DNA from: an uncultured Clostridia bacterium
Lineage (GTDB): Bacteria; Bacillota; Clostridia; TANB77; CAG-465
Direction of reading: 5' to 3'
NCBI GenBank assembly: GCA_944387375.1
Contig: CALXEQ010000002.1
Span: forward strand, 124,001-188,000
DNA: 64,000 bases
Below, piece by piece: positions 43,199-51,586 of the stretch (the stretch's first letter is position 1; every line of letters starts with the position of its first letter). A model generated the notes under the pieces. That model made no database searches and was not told the origin of the DNA. It saw nothing but the letters and a program-made list of their open reading frames with translations. The translations under genes and the position numbers were made by a program.

Positions 43199-43678
43199 CT
43201 AAATTTTTATTAAACTATTTTTATTTGCCTCTTTATATAAATCATATAATATAGATTCTTTTAAATTTTTGAATGTTCTTATTGATCTATTTATACCTTC
43301 TAATTCAAAATCTTTATATATATCATTGTCTTTTAATTTTCTAGTCTTGTCCCATTTATATACAACAGTATCATATAATATATATCTTCTCTGTATAAAC
43401 TTCCATTTTAAAGAGTTTTTATCATACTTTATAAATAAATTATCAATACAATTTTTCCATGCTTTTATTTCTTGATATTTTTTATTTTCTACTAATCTTA
43501 TTGCTAAACTCTCTGTTTTTCTACTAACCTTATTTTTACTCTTTATATAATAATTTTTATCTGTTGGTGTAGAATCCAACTGTTCTTCTATTAATATTAA
43601 TTCATCATTCATAAATCTATATTCTTTTAATTTCTGAATTAATAGTTTTCTTACTTCACTAGGTATTTTACTTTCCAT
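43199..43678 (-). CDS. ArpU/RinA-like late transcription regulator
   Basis: 159 aa. A helical N-terminal half leads to a C-terminal region (KWKFIQRRYILYDTVVYKWDKTRKLKDNDIYKDFELEGINRSIRTFKNLKESILYDLY) that resembles the sigma-4-like helix-turn-helix of ArpU/RinA proteins. These activate or antiterminate late operons of Gram-positive phages. It is the last early gene and directly faces the late promoter region, which strongly supports the role. Confidence 0.65.
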   Translation of the reverse strand: MESKIPSEVRKLLIQKLKEYRFMNDELILIEEQLDSTPTDKNYYIKSKNKVSRKTESLAIRLVENKKYQEIKAWKNCIDNLFIKYDKNSLKWKFIQRRYILYDTVVYKWDKTRKLKDNDIYKDFELEGINRSIRTFKNLKESILYDLYKEANKNSLIKI

Positions 43679-43712
43679 ATAATACCTCCCTCTTATTTTT
43701 TACTACCATATT

Positions 43713-44102
43713 TTATACCTCATATTCTTTTATGAATTTTGATAATTCTTTTTTCATATATTTTGGAATAGGATATTTATTTCTTAATATTTTTCTTGCC
43801 CAATCTTCTACTGCATACCCTCTGCTTAAATAGCACTTATCTTTATTTTCAAAATTTATTACTAATACTTTCTCTCTATCATATTTATAACAAGGTATTT
43901 GTCCAATACTTATTATTATAGGTTTTTCTAAAGTACCTTTTTCTACTTTAAAATCACAAAATTTCCATTTTTCTTTTACTTCCTCATGCAGAAATTTTCT
44001 CTCTGCAAAAGTCTTTTTATAAAATTTAGTTTCACATAGCCAATCCATAATATCTAATATTATTTTTGGCAATTTATAATATTCTTTAAATCTTTCTTCC
44101 AT
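43713..44102 (-). CDS. Hypothetical early phage protein
   Basis: 129 aa, no domain recognised. A KEYYKLPKIILDIMDWLCET start and a C-terminal Lys-rich helix. It precedes the ArpU-like gene in the early block. Confidence 0.6.
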   Translation of the reverse strand: MEERFKEYYKLPKIILDIMDWLCETKFYKKTFAERKFLHEEVKEKWKFCDFKVEKGTLEKPIIISIGQIPCYKYDREKVLVINFENKDKCYLSRGYAVEDWARKILRNKYPIPKYMKKELSKFIKEYEV

Positions 44103-44126
44103 ACTTTACACCTCACACTCTATCAA

Positions 44127-44291
44127 TTATATATAAAGTAAAACTATAAGATTTGGTATAGTTAAATAGAATAGTCCAAAAAATATAGCAGTTCTATCTT
44201 TTCGTTCTATTGCATAGCGAATACATCCTCCTAAAAGATATATTTGTAAAAAAATATAAAATATTATAAACATACTTCTAACAATCTCCAT
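44127..44291 (-). CDS. Small two-helix membrane protein
   Basis: 54 aa, below many size cut-offs. Two hydrophobic segments (SMFIIFYIFLQIYLLGG and AIFFGLFYLTIPNLIVLLYI) with RYAIERKDR between them. The ribosome site is weak. A good AGGAG lies 44 nt upstream but serves an out-of-frame 11-codon ORF, so either the start is coupled or the gene is degenerate. Confidence 0.4.
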   Translation of the reverse strand: MEIVRSMFIIFYIFLQIYLLGGCIRYAIERKDRTAIFFGLFYLTIPNLIVLLYI

Positions 44292-44325
44292 ATACTTGAA
44301 TTTTAGATTCCATTTTAATTCACTC

Positions 44326-44637
44326 CTATATTAGAATTTCTTTTATTTTACTATTATCATCAAAAGTTATTCTACTTTTTTCTTCTCCATTTTCATATAC
44401 TTTAATTCCTGTAAAATTATTTTCTTTTTCATCGCTTCTTATTATTTTTACTTCATCATTTAAATTCGATAAATCTCCTTTTATAATATCAACTAATCTA
44501 TCTCCTTCTTTACTAAGATAATTTCCAAATTCTTCGCTATATTCAAATAATAATTTTTCTTCCTCACATATTACTAATATATTTTGTGGTAATTCTTCAT
44601 CGTTTGCTTTCATATTTAATAAATCTATTATTTTCAT
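44326..44637 (-). CDS. Hypothetical early phage protein
   Basis: 103 aa, acidic, strand-rich (ILVICEEEKLLFEYSEEFGNYLSKEGD). It overlaps no neighbour but is 1 bp from the next gene. No family recognised. Confidence 0.6.
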   Translation of the reverse strand: MKIIDLLNMKANDEELPQNILVICEEEKLLFEYSEEFGNYLSKEGDRLVDIIKGDLSNLNDEVKIIRSDEKENNFTGIKVYENGEEKSRITFDDNSKIKEILI

Positions 44638-44898
44638 TTAATCACTCACTTTCTCTACTAATCCTGCTCGAATTAATTTTTGTTGTATACTTTCAATTCT
44701 TTTAATTATTTTCTTTTTAAAAAATAAATACTCATACCACTCAAATGGTGGAAATATTAATGTTCTATTAAGCGAAGGAATAGTACATATATATATGCAT
44801 TTTCCTAATAGCAAATCATATTTATATGTATTTCCCTCTAAATAAAATCCAAACTTTTCTAATTCTTTTAAATCTACATCATCTTTTATTTTAAGCAT
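44638..44898 (-). CDS. Hypothetical early phage protein
   Basis: 86 aa. A strand-rich N-terminus is followed by a basic KKKIIKRIESIQQKLIRAGL helix. Packed tightly between its neighbours; function unknown. Confidence 0.6.
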   Translation of the reverse strand: MLKIKDDVDLKELEKFGFYLEGNTYKYDLLLGKCIYICTIPSLNRTLIFPPFEWYEYLFFKKKIIKRIESIQQKLIRAGLVEKVSD

Positions 44899-45123
44899 TT
44901 AATATCCTCCTTGATTTTCACATAACCATTCTGCTAAAAAAACATATGCTTTGGCTATACACAAATCTAAATCACAATCTTGAATCTCAAATAATGTTTT
45001 ATATCGTGCATGATTTCCTTGCTTTATTACTACATACCAATCTATAACCTTTGTGTAGCTAATATCAATTGCTAAATTATTTTCAAACCTATTTCTTTCA
45101 AATAATTTTAAAAATTCTTGCAT
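44899..45123 (-). CDS. Hypothetical early phage protein
   Basis: 74 aa with one Cys-containing helix (DCDLDLCIAKAYVFLAEWLCEN). Packed in the early operon; no known domain. Confidence 0.6.
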   Translation of the reverse strand: MQEFLKLFERNRFENNLAIDISYTKVIDWYVVIKQGNHARYKTLFEIQDCDLDLCIAKAYVFLAEWLCENQGGY

Positions 45124-45127
45124 TTAA

Positions 45128-45694
45128 TCACTCTCCTAATAATTTCTGTAATTCTTTATAAAAATTTATTACTACCGACTCTTCTATTGGTTCATGTGCA
45201 TATTTATTTAACACATTTACTATTGCCTCTTTAGAAATATAATTTTCTTCTAAATATGATTTTAAAATGCATCTATGTTTACACATCTCATTTTTAAATT
45301 CTTCACTGTCATTTAAATTCATTTCTGCTAATCTTTTATACCTTTTAAATTCTTCTTCGCTAACAAAAATATAACCTCTTTTAAATAAATCTATTATATA
45401 ATCTATTCCATGTCCTGAAATACATTGCAACTCAGATTCTTTTAATACTAAATTAGTGTAATCTCTTGCAATTTTTCTTAATAAGCTCTTCCCACTTCTC
45501 ATACCATAAATCATTACTTTTTGTGCTTTCAATGTTTTTATTTCTTTTTGTTGCTTTTTTGCCAAATTTACTACTATTTCTATTGCTTTTTTTAAGTCGT
45601 TGTATTCCTTCTTATTATCCATATAGTCTAAATACTCCCAATTATTATTAGCTAATGTTTCAATTGCTTTTTTCTCTTCTTCTGTATAGTTCAT
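45128..45694 (-). CDS. Hypothetical coiled-coil early phage protein
   Basis: 188 aa. An N-terminal coiled coil (KKAIEIVVNLAKKQQKEIKTLKAQ) and a C-terminal SKEAIVNVLNKYAHEPIEES helix follow a design common in clostridial phage early proteins. It is related in plan to the next gene; function unknown. Confidence 0.6.
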   Translation of the reverse strand: MNYTEEEKKAIETLANNNWEYLDYMDNKKEYNDLKKAIEIVVNLAKKQQKEIKTLKAQKVMIYGMRSGKSLLRKIARDYTNLVLKESELQCISGHGIDYIIDLFKRGYIFVSEEEFKRYKRLAEMNLNDSEEFKNEMCKHRCILKSYLEENYISKEAIVNVLNKYAHEPIEESVVINFYKELQKLLGE

Positions 45695-46144
45695 TTACTC
45701 ATCTCCTAATATTTCTTCTAAAATATCTGTTTGATTTTTTATTCTTTTTAAATTTTTGTCAATAATTTTAAAACTACTATCTGGTTCTGATAATTCATCT
45801 GTATAAGCTCTATCTTCTTCCGATAATTCTTTTATTTTTTCTCTTATTTTCTCTTTAGGTACTACATAATTACTTGCATTCCCATATAAATCTTGTTCTA
45901 ATCGATTTATATAATTTTTATTAAACTTTAATAGTTCATCTTTTTCTTCTATTTCTTTTCTTTGCTTTTCTATTAGATTTAAAAGTGTTTTAAATCTAAT
46001 CAAATGACTTTCAAAACTAGAATCTTCTGTTATTCCTAAAGCCTCTAAAAAATCTTTTCCATTACCTTCTATTTCAATTTCAGCACAAATTTCTTTATCC
46101 ATATAATATCCTATAGCATATTCCTCTTCAGCTGTGTATTTCAT
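45695..46144 (-). CDS. Hypothetical coiled-coil early phage protein
   Basis: 149 aa from ATG 46144 (GGGGTGG upstream, overlapping the previous TAA by one base). A coiled coil (LLNLIEKQRKEIEEKDELLKFNKNYINRLEQ) is followed by VPKEKIREKIKELSEEDRAY. Like the 45128 gene it has a central coil and an 'EKIREKI' helix. Confidence 0.62.
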   Translation of the reverse strand: MKYTAEEEYAIGYYMDKEICAEIEIEGNGKDFLEALGITEDSSFESHLIRFKTLLNLIEKQRKEIEEKDELLKFNKNYINRLEQDLYGNASNYVVPKEKIREKIKELSEEDRAYTDELSEPDSSFKIIDKNLKRIKNQTDILEEILGDE

Positions 46145-46365
46145 TATATCCACCCCTTTTCTTTACATTTTAAATATACAGCTTTTAATTCTTGCATATT
46201 CAAACATGCTGGGTATTCTCTTGACACATTATAATAAGAACATCTCACTGTTCTTTTTATAAAATATATTCTTTTATTTTTCTTTATGTTTTCATATTTC
46301 AATATTTTAGGATCTTCTATTTTCTCATATTCTATTTTGCTAAATACCTCGTCTACTTTACTCAT
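46144..46365 (-). CDS. Hypothetical early phage protein
   Basis: 73 aa from ATG 46365 with AGGAG at 7 nt. FIKRTVRCSYYNVSREYPACLNMQELKAVYLKCKEKGWI has two Cys in a compact domain. It overlaps both neighbours. Confidence 0.58.
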   Translation of the reverse strand: MSKVDEVFSKIEYEKIEDPKILKYENIKKNKRIYFIKRTVRCSYYNVSREYPACLNMQELKAVYLKCKEKGWI

Positions 46366-46531
46366 TTTCATTCTCCTTTCTCACTTTTTGCTTAATTTTT
46401 CTTCTGTCGACTCTATTCAAATACTTTTTTGCCCAATTTATCCATCCTCTGCTTATGCAAAATATATTTTTATGTTTTAATCTATCTTTTATATCGTATT
46501 CTTTTGAATTTATAGGATATTTTTTATTCAT
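46358..46531 (-). CDS. Small basic early phage protein
   Basis: 57 aa with AGGAGG before ATG 46531. Very basic (KDRLKHKNIFCISRGWINWAKKYLNRVDRRKIKQKVRKENENE), so it probably contacts nucleic acid. Its last codons include the ribosome site of the next gene. Confidence 0.55.
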   Translation of the reverse strand: MNKKYPINSKEYDIKDRLKHKNIFCISRGWINWAKKYLNRVDRRKIKQKVRKENENE

Positions 46532-46543
46532 CGACAACTCCTC

Positions 46544-46771
46544 CTAATCTTGTATTTCTTTAGCTATTAATAATCCTAACTTTAATATTATTATTAATGT
46601 CGGTTTAGCAAATATGATTCTAGTAATCCCTAAAGCTATTCCTAATGAATCTATAGGATTTATAGAATTTAACAATTGAACTATTCCACCAACTAACATT
46701 AACCATATACCAATATAAATTGATAAAATTATAGATGATATTATAACAATAATACTTATTAAATCTCTCAT
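46544..46771 (-). CDS. Small membrane protein of the early region
   Basis: 75 aa with two to three hydrophobic segments (LISIIVIISSIILSIYIGIWLMLVG and ITRIIFAKPTLIIILKLGLLIA). AGGAGG precedes the ATG. Function unknown. Confidence 0.58.
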   Translation of the reverse strand: MRDLISIIVIISSIILSIYIGIWLMLVGGIVQLLNSINPIDSLGIALGITRIIFAKPTLIIILKLGLLIAKEIQD

Positions 46772-46773
46772 AT

Positions 46774-47067
46774 TTATTTTTCCTCCTCAAATTCTTTAGC
46801 ATCCTGATATTTATCATTACTTCTAATAATATCAACTACATATTCATATTTATCTTTTAAATCTTCATATACTTCATTTAAATTATTGTATTCAGTATTA
46901 ATCTGATTATATAAAGCATCTTTTTCATCTACTTGTTTTAGTAATCTGTCATTATCAACCTGCACCTTTAAGCTGTAGAATAAGCTTATTATTAGTAAAA
47001 TTGTTAATATAATATCTATTATGTCTATCTCTTCTAAACTTGTTTTTATCTCTTTGAATTTACCCAT
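46774..47067 (-). CDS. Membrane-anchored coiled-coil protein
   Basis: 97 aa. One membrane helix (IIDIILTILLIISLFYSL) is followed by a coiled coil (DNDRLLKQVDEKDALYNQINTEYNNLNEVYEDLKDKY). It overlaps the upstream gene by 22 bp. Confidence 0.6.
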   Translation of the reverse strand: MGKFKEIKTSLEEIDIIDIILTILLIISLFYSLKVQVDNDRLLKQVDEKDALYNQINTEYNNLNEVYEDLKDKYEYVVDIIRSNDKYQDAKEFEEEK

Positions 47068-47267
47068 TTATATCCACCTCTTTTTAATTCTTTAAAACAA
47101 TATAGCTGATTAATATCGCCATATACTATTGAAAAACCTAATAATTCAAATCTGTTCTTCTTAAAAATGTTTTCATTTAACACTAAAACTATGTCTTTTA
47201 AGTTATATCCTAATTCTTTCATGTCCTTTTTATATTTTGCTATCTCACTAACCATTTTCTTATCCAT
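47046..47267 (-). CDS. Hypothetical early phage protein
   Basis: 73 aa ending GGYKWVNSKR. No known domain; tightly packed, 3 bp after the HNH gene. Confidence 0.55.
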   Translation of the reverse strand: MDKKMVSEIAKYKKDMKELGYNLKDIVLVLNENIFKKNRFELLGFSIVYGDINQLYCFKELKRGGYKWVNSKR

Positions 47268-47270
47268 TTA

Positions 47271-47663
47271 TTACAACCCCTTTTTATAATATAAATCTTC
47301 TTCTTTCCATCCCTTATATTGCCTCTTTAAGTATTTTTTTACTTTGTCATGTATCATTTTAACCTTCTTTTCATCTTTTCCATTATCATAATCATTGTGG
47401 CAGTTGATACACATACATACTACGTTTTGCACTATTCCCAAACCACCTTGTGATCTCTTAATGTAATGACTATTAGGAATACCAGGTTGTCCACATACTA
47501 CACAAAAGCCTTTGTCTCTTACTAACACTTTTTTCTTTACTGATGTAGGTATATCTACTGCTTTTGCTCTTTTACTGCTTTTAGACTTCATTTTATATAT
47601 TTTCTTTTCCCTTTTTACTTCTTTGTCTTTAGGTTTAGGAAACATTAAACCTTTTGTATCCAT
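47271..47663 (-). CDS. HNH-type/NinG-like recombination protein
   Basis: 130 aa. A basic N-terminus leads to VRDKGFCVVCGQPGIPNSHYIKRSQGG...VCMCINCHNDYDNG, an HNH fold with CxxC zinc sites. The spacing resembles phage NinG/HNH proteins rather than packaging HNH enzymes. It lies in the replication/recombination part of the early block. Confidence 0.82.
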   Translation of the reverse strand: MDTKGLMFPKPKDKEVKREKKIYKMKSKSSKRAKAVDIPTSVKKKVLVRDKGFCVVCGQPGIPNSHYIKRSQGGLGIVQNVVCMCINCHNDYDNGKDEKKVKMIHDKVKKYLKRQYKGWKEEDLYYKKGL

Positions 47664-47869
47664 TATTCAGCCTCCTTAGAAATCTTTATCACGGTATCAA
47701 GTTTATATCTGCCACATTCATATTCAATCATATTGATAATGTCATTTGTACATTCTTCACACATTTCTTTTCTTAATAAGCAATCGGTTGCATAATTTCT
47801 AATAAAAACATCATTAACTTCATTGTATTTTATTTTTCTTTTACACCTATCGCAAAATTTAACATTCAT
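47663..47869 (-). CDS. Small zinc-binding protein
   Basis: 68 aa. CDRCKRKIKYNEV near the start and CLLRKEMCEECTN in the middle give two CxxC-type knuckles, probably one zinc ribbon. Overlaps the HNH gene by 1 bp. Confidence 0.62.
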   Translation of the reverse strand: MNVKFCDRCKRKIKYNEVNDVFIRNYATDCLLRKEMCEECTNDIINMIEYECGRYKLDTVIKISKEAE

Positions 47870-47871
47870 AC

Positions 47872-48054
47872 TTATTCCTCCTTGATTTTAAAATTTATAC
47901 AATACAATAATTTTATGTCTTCTGTTATATTTTCTACTATTGATAATTCTTTCTTTAATCTTTTATATTGTCTTTTTGTTATGTTAATATATTGAGGTGT
48001 TGTTTTGTATTTTTCTCTATATTCTTTTAATTGTTCTAAAACTTTTCTTAACAT
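47872..48054 (-). CDS. Hypothetical small early protein
   Basis: 60 aa, helical and basic (LEQLKEYREKYKTTPQYINITKRQYKRLKKEL). It overlaps the next upstream gene by 7 bp. Confidence 0.55.
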   Translation of the reverse strand: MLRKVLEQLKEYREKYKTTPQYINITKRQYKRLKKELSIVENITEDIKLLYCINFKIKEE

Positions 48055-48278
48055 CTTGTACCTCCATATATTTGTTTTACTAATTCATTTCTATGCTTTA
48101 TAAGAAATCCTGTTTCATTTTCTATTTCTTTTAATCTAAATCTATTAGGATATTTAGAATTTCTTTCTTTTTTGTATTCAATTTTTAGCTTATTAATCCT
48201 GTAATCTATGTTATCTAATTGTCTTATCATGTCTCTTTCTTCCTCTGTATAACTGACTTGTATAATTTTATTATTCAT
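48048..48278 (-). CDS. Hypothetical small early protein
   Basis: 76 aa from ATG 48278 with GAGGTG. SYTEEERDMIRQLDNIDYRINKLKIEYKKER is an alpha-helical hairpin. Function unknown. Confidence 0.55.
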   Translation of the reverse strand: MNNKIIQVSYTEEERDMIRQLDNIDYRINKLKIEYKKERNSKYPNRFRLKEIENETGFLIKHRNELVKQIYGGTRC

Positions 48279-48288
48279 TTTTAACACC

Positions 48289-49059
48289 TCATGCACTCTT
48301 AATTTTATAATTTTCTATACATGCAACTAAATACATTATCTTATCTCGTATGTTTTCTTGCTTCATCATGTGTCTAAACTGCTTGTCTATTATTTCAGAG
48401 GTTATATTACTAAAATCGAAATTCATGTCTACTAATTCTTTTATTGCGTATTGCTTAATTAATAGTTCTTTTGCTGCATAATCAGATAGTAAATATGTAA
48501 ATTTAGGATATAAGTTAAAATCTTCAAAAATATCTTTATACTTTTCATCATAAATGAAATTTTTTTTACTCGCCTCTTTATCTATCCATCTATCTATATA
48601 TTTAATATTTAGTTCTTTAGTATTTATTATATTAGTATTTAGTATAAGACCCCCATTTTCCACCTCTGGATCATCCACCCCTGGTTGATGGTACCCTGGA
48701 TAATCCATACCACCATTTTGGTATTCTGGATATTCGTCTTTTGATTCTTCCTCTTCTGAATTATTTAATTTAGGTTCCTCATAAATTAAATATTCATATT
48801 CGAATAATCCTTTTTCATTTCTTAGTTTATTAATTACAAGATATCCATTTTCTTTTAATTCTTCCAAAGTAGATTTTATTGCCTTTTCTTTTTCCTTTAA
48901 ATTTGATACTAAACCGTCTATTGAATAATCCCAATCCTCTGGTAAAGACAACATGTATGAGAGTAATCCTTTTGCTTTAAGACTTAAATTTTTATCTCTT
49001 AAATGATAATTGCTCATAACTGTAAATCCTTTGTTTTTTTCTACTCGAAAAGTTGGCAT
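48289..49059 (-). CDS. Replication initiator/winged-helix replication protein
   Basis: 256 aa. FRVEKNKGFTVMSNYHLRDKNLSLKAKGLLSYMLSLPEDWDYSI is the conserved winged-helix N-terminus of phage/plasmid replication proteins (RepA-N/DnaD-like). The middle is an acidic Pro/Gly linker, and the C-terminal ~100 residues are helical. It probably opens the phage origin and recruits host helicase. No phage helicase or loader gene is visible, so host enzymes would be used. Confidence 0.8.
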   Translation of the reverse strand: MPTFRVEKNKGFTVMSNYHLRDKNLSLKAKGLLSYMLSLPEDWDYSIDGLVSNLKEKEKAIKSTLEELKENGYLVINKLRNEKGLFEYEYLIYEEPKLNNSEEEESKDEYPEYQNGGMDYPGYHQPGVDDPEVENGGLILNTNIINTKELNIKYIDRWIDKEASKKNFIYDEKYKDIFEDFNLYPKFTYLLSDYAAKELLIKQYAIKELVDMNFDFSNITSEIIDKQFRHMMKQENIRDKIMYLVACIENYKIKSA

Positions 49060-49072
49060 ATTTTTCTCCTCC

Positions 49073-49429
49073 TTATTGATTATCTAATTTAATTATGTTA
49101 AAATTAGTTTCAGGTATATATTTAAAATTGTACTTGTTCAATAGTGTTTTCGAGTCAGCTATTGAACTTTTTATTTTTAATTTTGCTAATTGTAAATTTC
49201 TATACGTTACTTCAGGTTTATTACTATTTAATTCACAAATTCTTATTCCTTTTTCTATATTTCTTAAAATATTTAACCAATCACTTATATTTTTATTAAT
49301 GCAATTTTCAAATTCATAAATTGTATTTTCTTGTTCTTTTATTATGTTGTCTTTATTTCTTAATTCATCACATAATTTATTATTTTGAATTTTCAAAAGC
49401 ACTTTTTTTATGTTATCTATTATTTTCAT
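49073..49429 (-). CDS. Hypothetical coiled-coil early protein
   Basis: 118 aa from ATG 49429 (GGAGG at 9 nt). KLCDELRNKDNIIKEQENTIYEFENC is a coiled coil. Overlaps the antirepressor 3' end by 17 bp. Confidence 0.58.
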   Translation of the reverse strand: MKIIDNIKKVLLKIQNNKLCDELRNKDNIIKEQENTIYEFENCINKNISDWLNILRNIEKGIRICELNSNKPEVTYRNLQLAKLKIKSSIADSKTLLNKYNFKYIPETNFNIIKLDNQ

Positions 49430-50186
49430 ATAATCTTCCTCCATATATAAATAAATCTATAAATTTTTCTTGTCCTTTAGATGTAATTAATGGTGTAAAT
49501 GAGGTAGTTTTAAATCCATTATTATGTTCAATTGTTACCTCTTTTACTTCAAATAAATTTTGACTTGTAGCTTTATATGTAGGCTTATTCCAGTTAAGTC
49601 CTTTTTTATTAGATAAATATCCATTTTGCCTAAACCATTCAAATAATTTATTTTGACCTAAATCTTTTCTTCCATTTTGAATTAAAATATTTGCAAAGTT
49701 TCCTATTGTAATAGATTTGCTGTTTCCAGTAACTGCTTTACCTATTAAATAATTTGGCTTCATATTTTCTATCACCTTATTCTTTTCATTTATTTTATTT
49801 TGAGCAACTAGCAATGCTTTGGCCATTAATTCATCATCTGATAAATTTTCTTGATTTGCTATATAGCCACCATTCTTTCTTATTGAAGGTATTACCTCAT
49901 TAGTTATCCATCTTTTAAATTCTTTTGCCTTAGGTAACTTACTAGAAAGTATTAAACTATATAATCCACTTTCATTTATAATAACCATTTGTTGTCTTCC
50001 TCCAGGTGTGACCGTTTCGTTCATCCCTTTGTCTTCATCATCTACATGTTCTCTTATAGCTTTTAAGGGATTTGCATATCCTAATATCTCTGCTATATCT
50101 TTTCCAACAAACCATGGAGCTTGTCCTATTTCTTCTACTCGAATTTTTCCAAACTCGATGTTTTCATATATCTTTATATTACTCAT
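49413..50186 (-). CDS. Phage antirepressor (BRO-N + KilA/ANT C-terminal domain)
   Basis: 257 aa from ATG 50186. The BRO-N domain (KIRVEEIGQAPWFVGKDIAEILGYANPLKAIREHVDDEDKG...INESGLYSLILSSKLPKAKEFKRWITNEVIPSIRKNGGY) is joined to an ANT-type C-terminal domain (SITIGNFANILIQNG...LFEWFRQNGYL). Such proteins bind CI-type repressors and promote induction. It is placed between replication and regulator genes. Confidence 0.94.
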   Translation of the reverse strand: MSNIKIYENIEFGKIRVEEIGQAPWFVGKDIAEILGYANPLKAIREHVDDEDKGMNETVTPGGRQQMVIINESGLYSLILSSKLPKAKEFKRWITNEVIPSIRKNGGYIANQENLSDDELMAKALLVAQNKINEKNKVIENMKPNYLIGKAVTGNSKSITIGNFANILIQNGRKDLGQNKLFEWFRQNGYLSNKKGLNWNKPTYKATSQNLFEVKEVTIEHNNGFKTTSFTPLITSKGQEKFIDLFIYGGRLYENNR

Positions 50187-50252
50187 ATACATTACCTCTC
50201 TTTCTTTTGTTTATTTATTTTGATATAATACCTCTAACGAGGTGATTTTTTT

Positions 50253-50645
50253 ATGGAATGGTATTCATATGTTATAGCAATTGTTTTAGGTATATCTGCT
50301 GTTATTTCTCCAATAGCCACAGCTATAATCAATAACTCTCATCAAATAAAATTAAAGAAAATTGAAATTTATGAAAAAGATAAGAAAGATGCTTTATCTG
50401 ATTTTATACGTTCTTCACAATTATTAATTTATTCTCCTAATGATGAAGGTTACCTAGAAAAACATTTAGAATCTTTTAATAAACTTCTAATTTATTTTAA
50501 AAATATTTCTCCAACTTCAAATACTAAATTTATAGAATTAATCAATGAAGTTAAAAATAGAGATTGTCAAGAAAATGTATTAAAAGCTACTTTAGAATTA
50601 ACCAATATTGTTCAAGACTTATCAAAAGAAATAACAAAAGAATAA
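50253..50645 (+). CDS. Membrane-anchored accessory protein on the opposite strand (moron)
   Basis: 130 aa, GAGGTGA before the ATG. An N-terminal membrane helix (VIAIVLGISAVISPIATAII) is followed by a helical cytoplasmic domain (KIEIYEKDKKDALSDFIRSSQLLIY). It is one of two + strand genes inserted in the - strand early block, and has its own extended -10 promoter (TTTTGATATAAT, 50218-50229), so it can be expressed in the lysogen. A superinfection-exclusion role is possible but unproven. Its 3' end overlaps the convergent 50587 gene by 59 bp. Confidence 0.68.
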   Translation: MEWYSYVIAIVLGISAVISPIATAIINNSHQIKLKKIEIYEKDKKDALSDFIRSSQLLIYSPNDEGYLEKHLESFNKLLIYFKNISPTSNTKFIELINEVKNRDCQENVLKATLELTNIVQDLSKEITKE

Positions 50646-50775
50646 TACATATTCCTACGTAGATTCCATATATCCAAGTAGTTTCGGAATCTATTTTTTT
50701 ATGCCATTGTATTAAAACTATAATTCCTACTATTGATACAATCAAAGTTCCAGATATTATTCTAAACCAATTCAT
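50587..50775 (-). CDS. Small two-helix membrane protein
   Basis: 62 aa with a strong AGGAGGCAAAT site. Two hydrophobic segments (ISGTLIVSIVGIIVLIQW and IYVGICIILLLFLLISL). The 3' 59 bp run antisense to the + strand gene. Confidence 0.62.
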   Translation of the reverse strand: MNWFRIISGTLIVSIVGIIVLIQWHKKIDSETTWIYGIYVGICIILLLFLLISLEQYWLILK

Positions 50776-50784
50776 ATTTGCCTC

Positions 50785-51060
50785 CTAAAAGTTAATTACA
50801 TAATTTAAATATTGCTTTTTAAATGTTTTTCTAAATTCTTTATATTCTATTTCTCTTTGTTGTTTTCTCCATTTTAAAGCATCCTCATATATAGCTTGTC
50901 TTCTTTTTACCTCTTTAAATTTCTTTATTTTCCTCTGCTTTAATTTTTGATCTACTATCTCACATATAATCTCAAATATAAATAATCCTATTATTGCTAA
51001 AATAAACCATAGACCTATTACTTCACTATGTTCTATAAAAAAACTTGAATCTATTTTCAT
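50785..51060 (-). CDS. Small membrane protein with basic tail
   Basis: 91 aa from ATG 51060 (GAGGTGAG). One membrane helix (IGLWFILAIIGLFIFEIICEIV) is followed by a very basic region (KQRKIKKFKEVKRRQ...). Unknown function. Confidence 0.6.
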   Translation of the reverse strand: MKIDSSFFIEHSEVIGLWFILAIIGLFIFEIICEIVDQKLKQRKIKKFKEVKRRQAIYEDALKWRKQQREIEYKEFRKTFKKQYLNYVINF

Positions 51061-51077
51061 ATATCTCACCTCACTTT

Positions 51078-51305
51078 CTAACTTACATATTCTCTTTTTT
51101 TATTTGGTTTTATAATATCTATTGGATAATGTTTATTTTTCTTTAAGTAATTTTCCACATCTTCAATTCTAAATCTCATATTCCTTTTTCTTCCTTTTCC
51201 TTCATTTAAATCTATATAAGGAATACTTAATCTTTCTCTTACTGTATACTCTGTTACTTTTAACTTTTCTGCTACTTCTTTTACTGTTAATAAATTTTCT
51301 TCCAT
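51078..51305 (-). CDS. Excisionase-like MerR-type HTH protein
   Basis: 75 aa. LLTVKEVAEKLKVTEYTVRERL...RNMRFRIEDVENYLKK is the DNA-binding domain pattern of excisionase/MerR-like small proteins. It probably assists excision or regulates early genes; the integrase is 2.2 kb away on the other strand. Confidence 0.82.
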   Translation of the reverse strand: MEENLLTVKEVAEKLKVTEYTVRERLSIPYIDLNEGKGRKRNMRFRIEDVENYLKKNKHYPIDIIKPNKKREYVS

Positions 51306-51370
51306 TTTTTATTCTTCCTTTCTATTTTAATTTTTGATATAATATCACCATGAAAGGAGATGATATTATA

Positions 51371-51586
51371 ATGCAAGATAATTACGTACCACAAAATATT
51401 AACTCTAAATCTGATATTAGCTTATACCTTTCTAAAAATATTGAATCTTACAAAGAAGAAGCTAAAAATATTTTAAACAACAGTAACTTTAACGAAAGCC
51501 AAAAACAAGATTTAGAAGATATAATGCGTCAATTTTACTATGCTATATCAGACCTATCTGATGCTATAAATTTATTAAATAAATAA
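51371..51586 (+). CDS. Small + strand accessory protein
   Basis: 71 aa from ATG 51371 with AAGGAG. The ATG at 51350 is only about 15 bp past a TATAAT and lacks a site. Asn/Ser-rich helices, no known domain. Its promoter repeats the TTTTGATATAATA string found before the other + strand gene at 50253, suggesting shared control. It stops 1 bp before the convergent gene. Confidence 0.58.
   Translation: MQDNYVPQNINSKSDISLYLSKNIESYKEEAKNILNNSNFNESQKQDLEDIMRQFYYAISDLSDAINLLNK

Noticed and set aside
46620..46835. 71-codon - strand frame overlapping the 46544-46771 gene
   Set aside because: Out-of-frame overlap with two better-supported genes that have ribosome sites, and a composition of Tyr/Asn/Lys repeats expected from a shadow frame.
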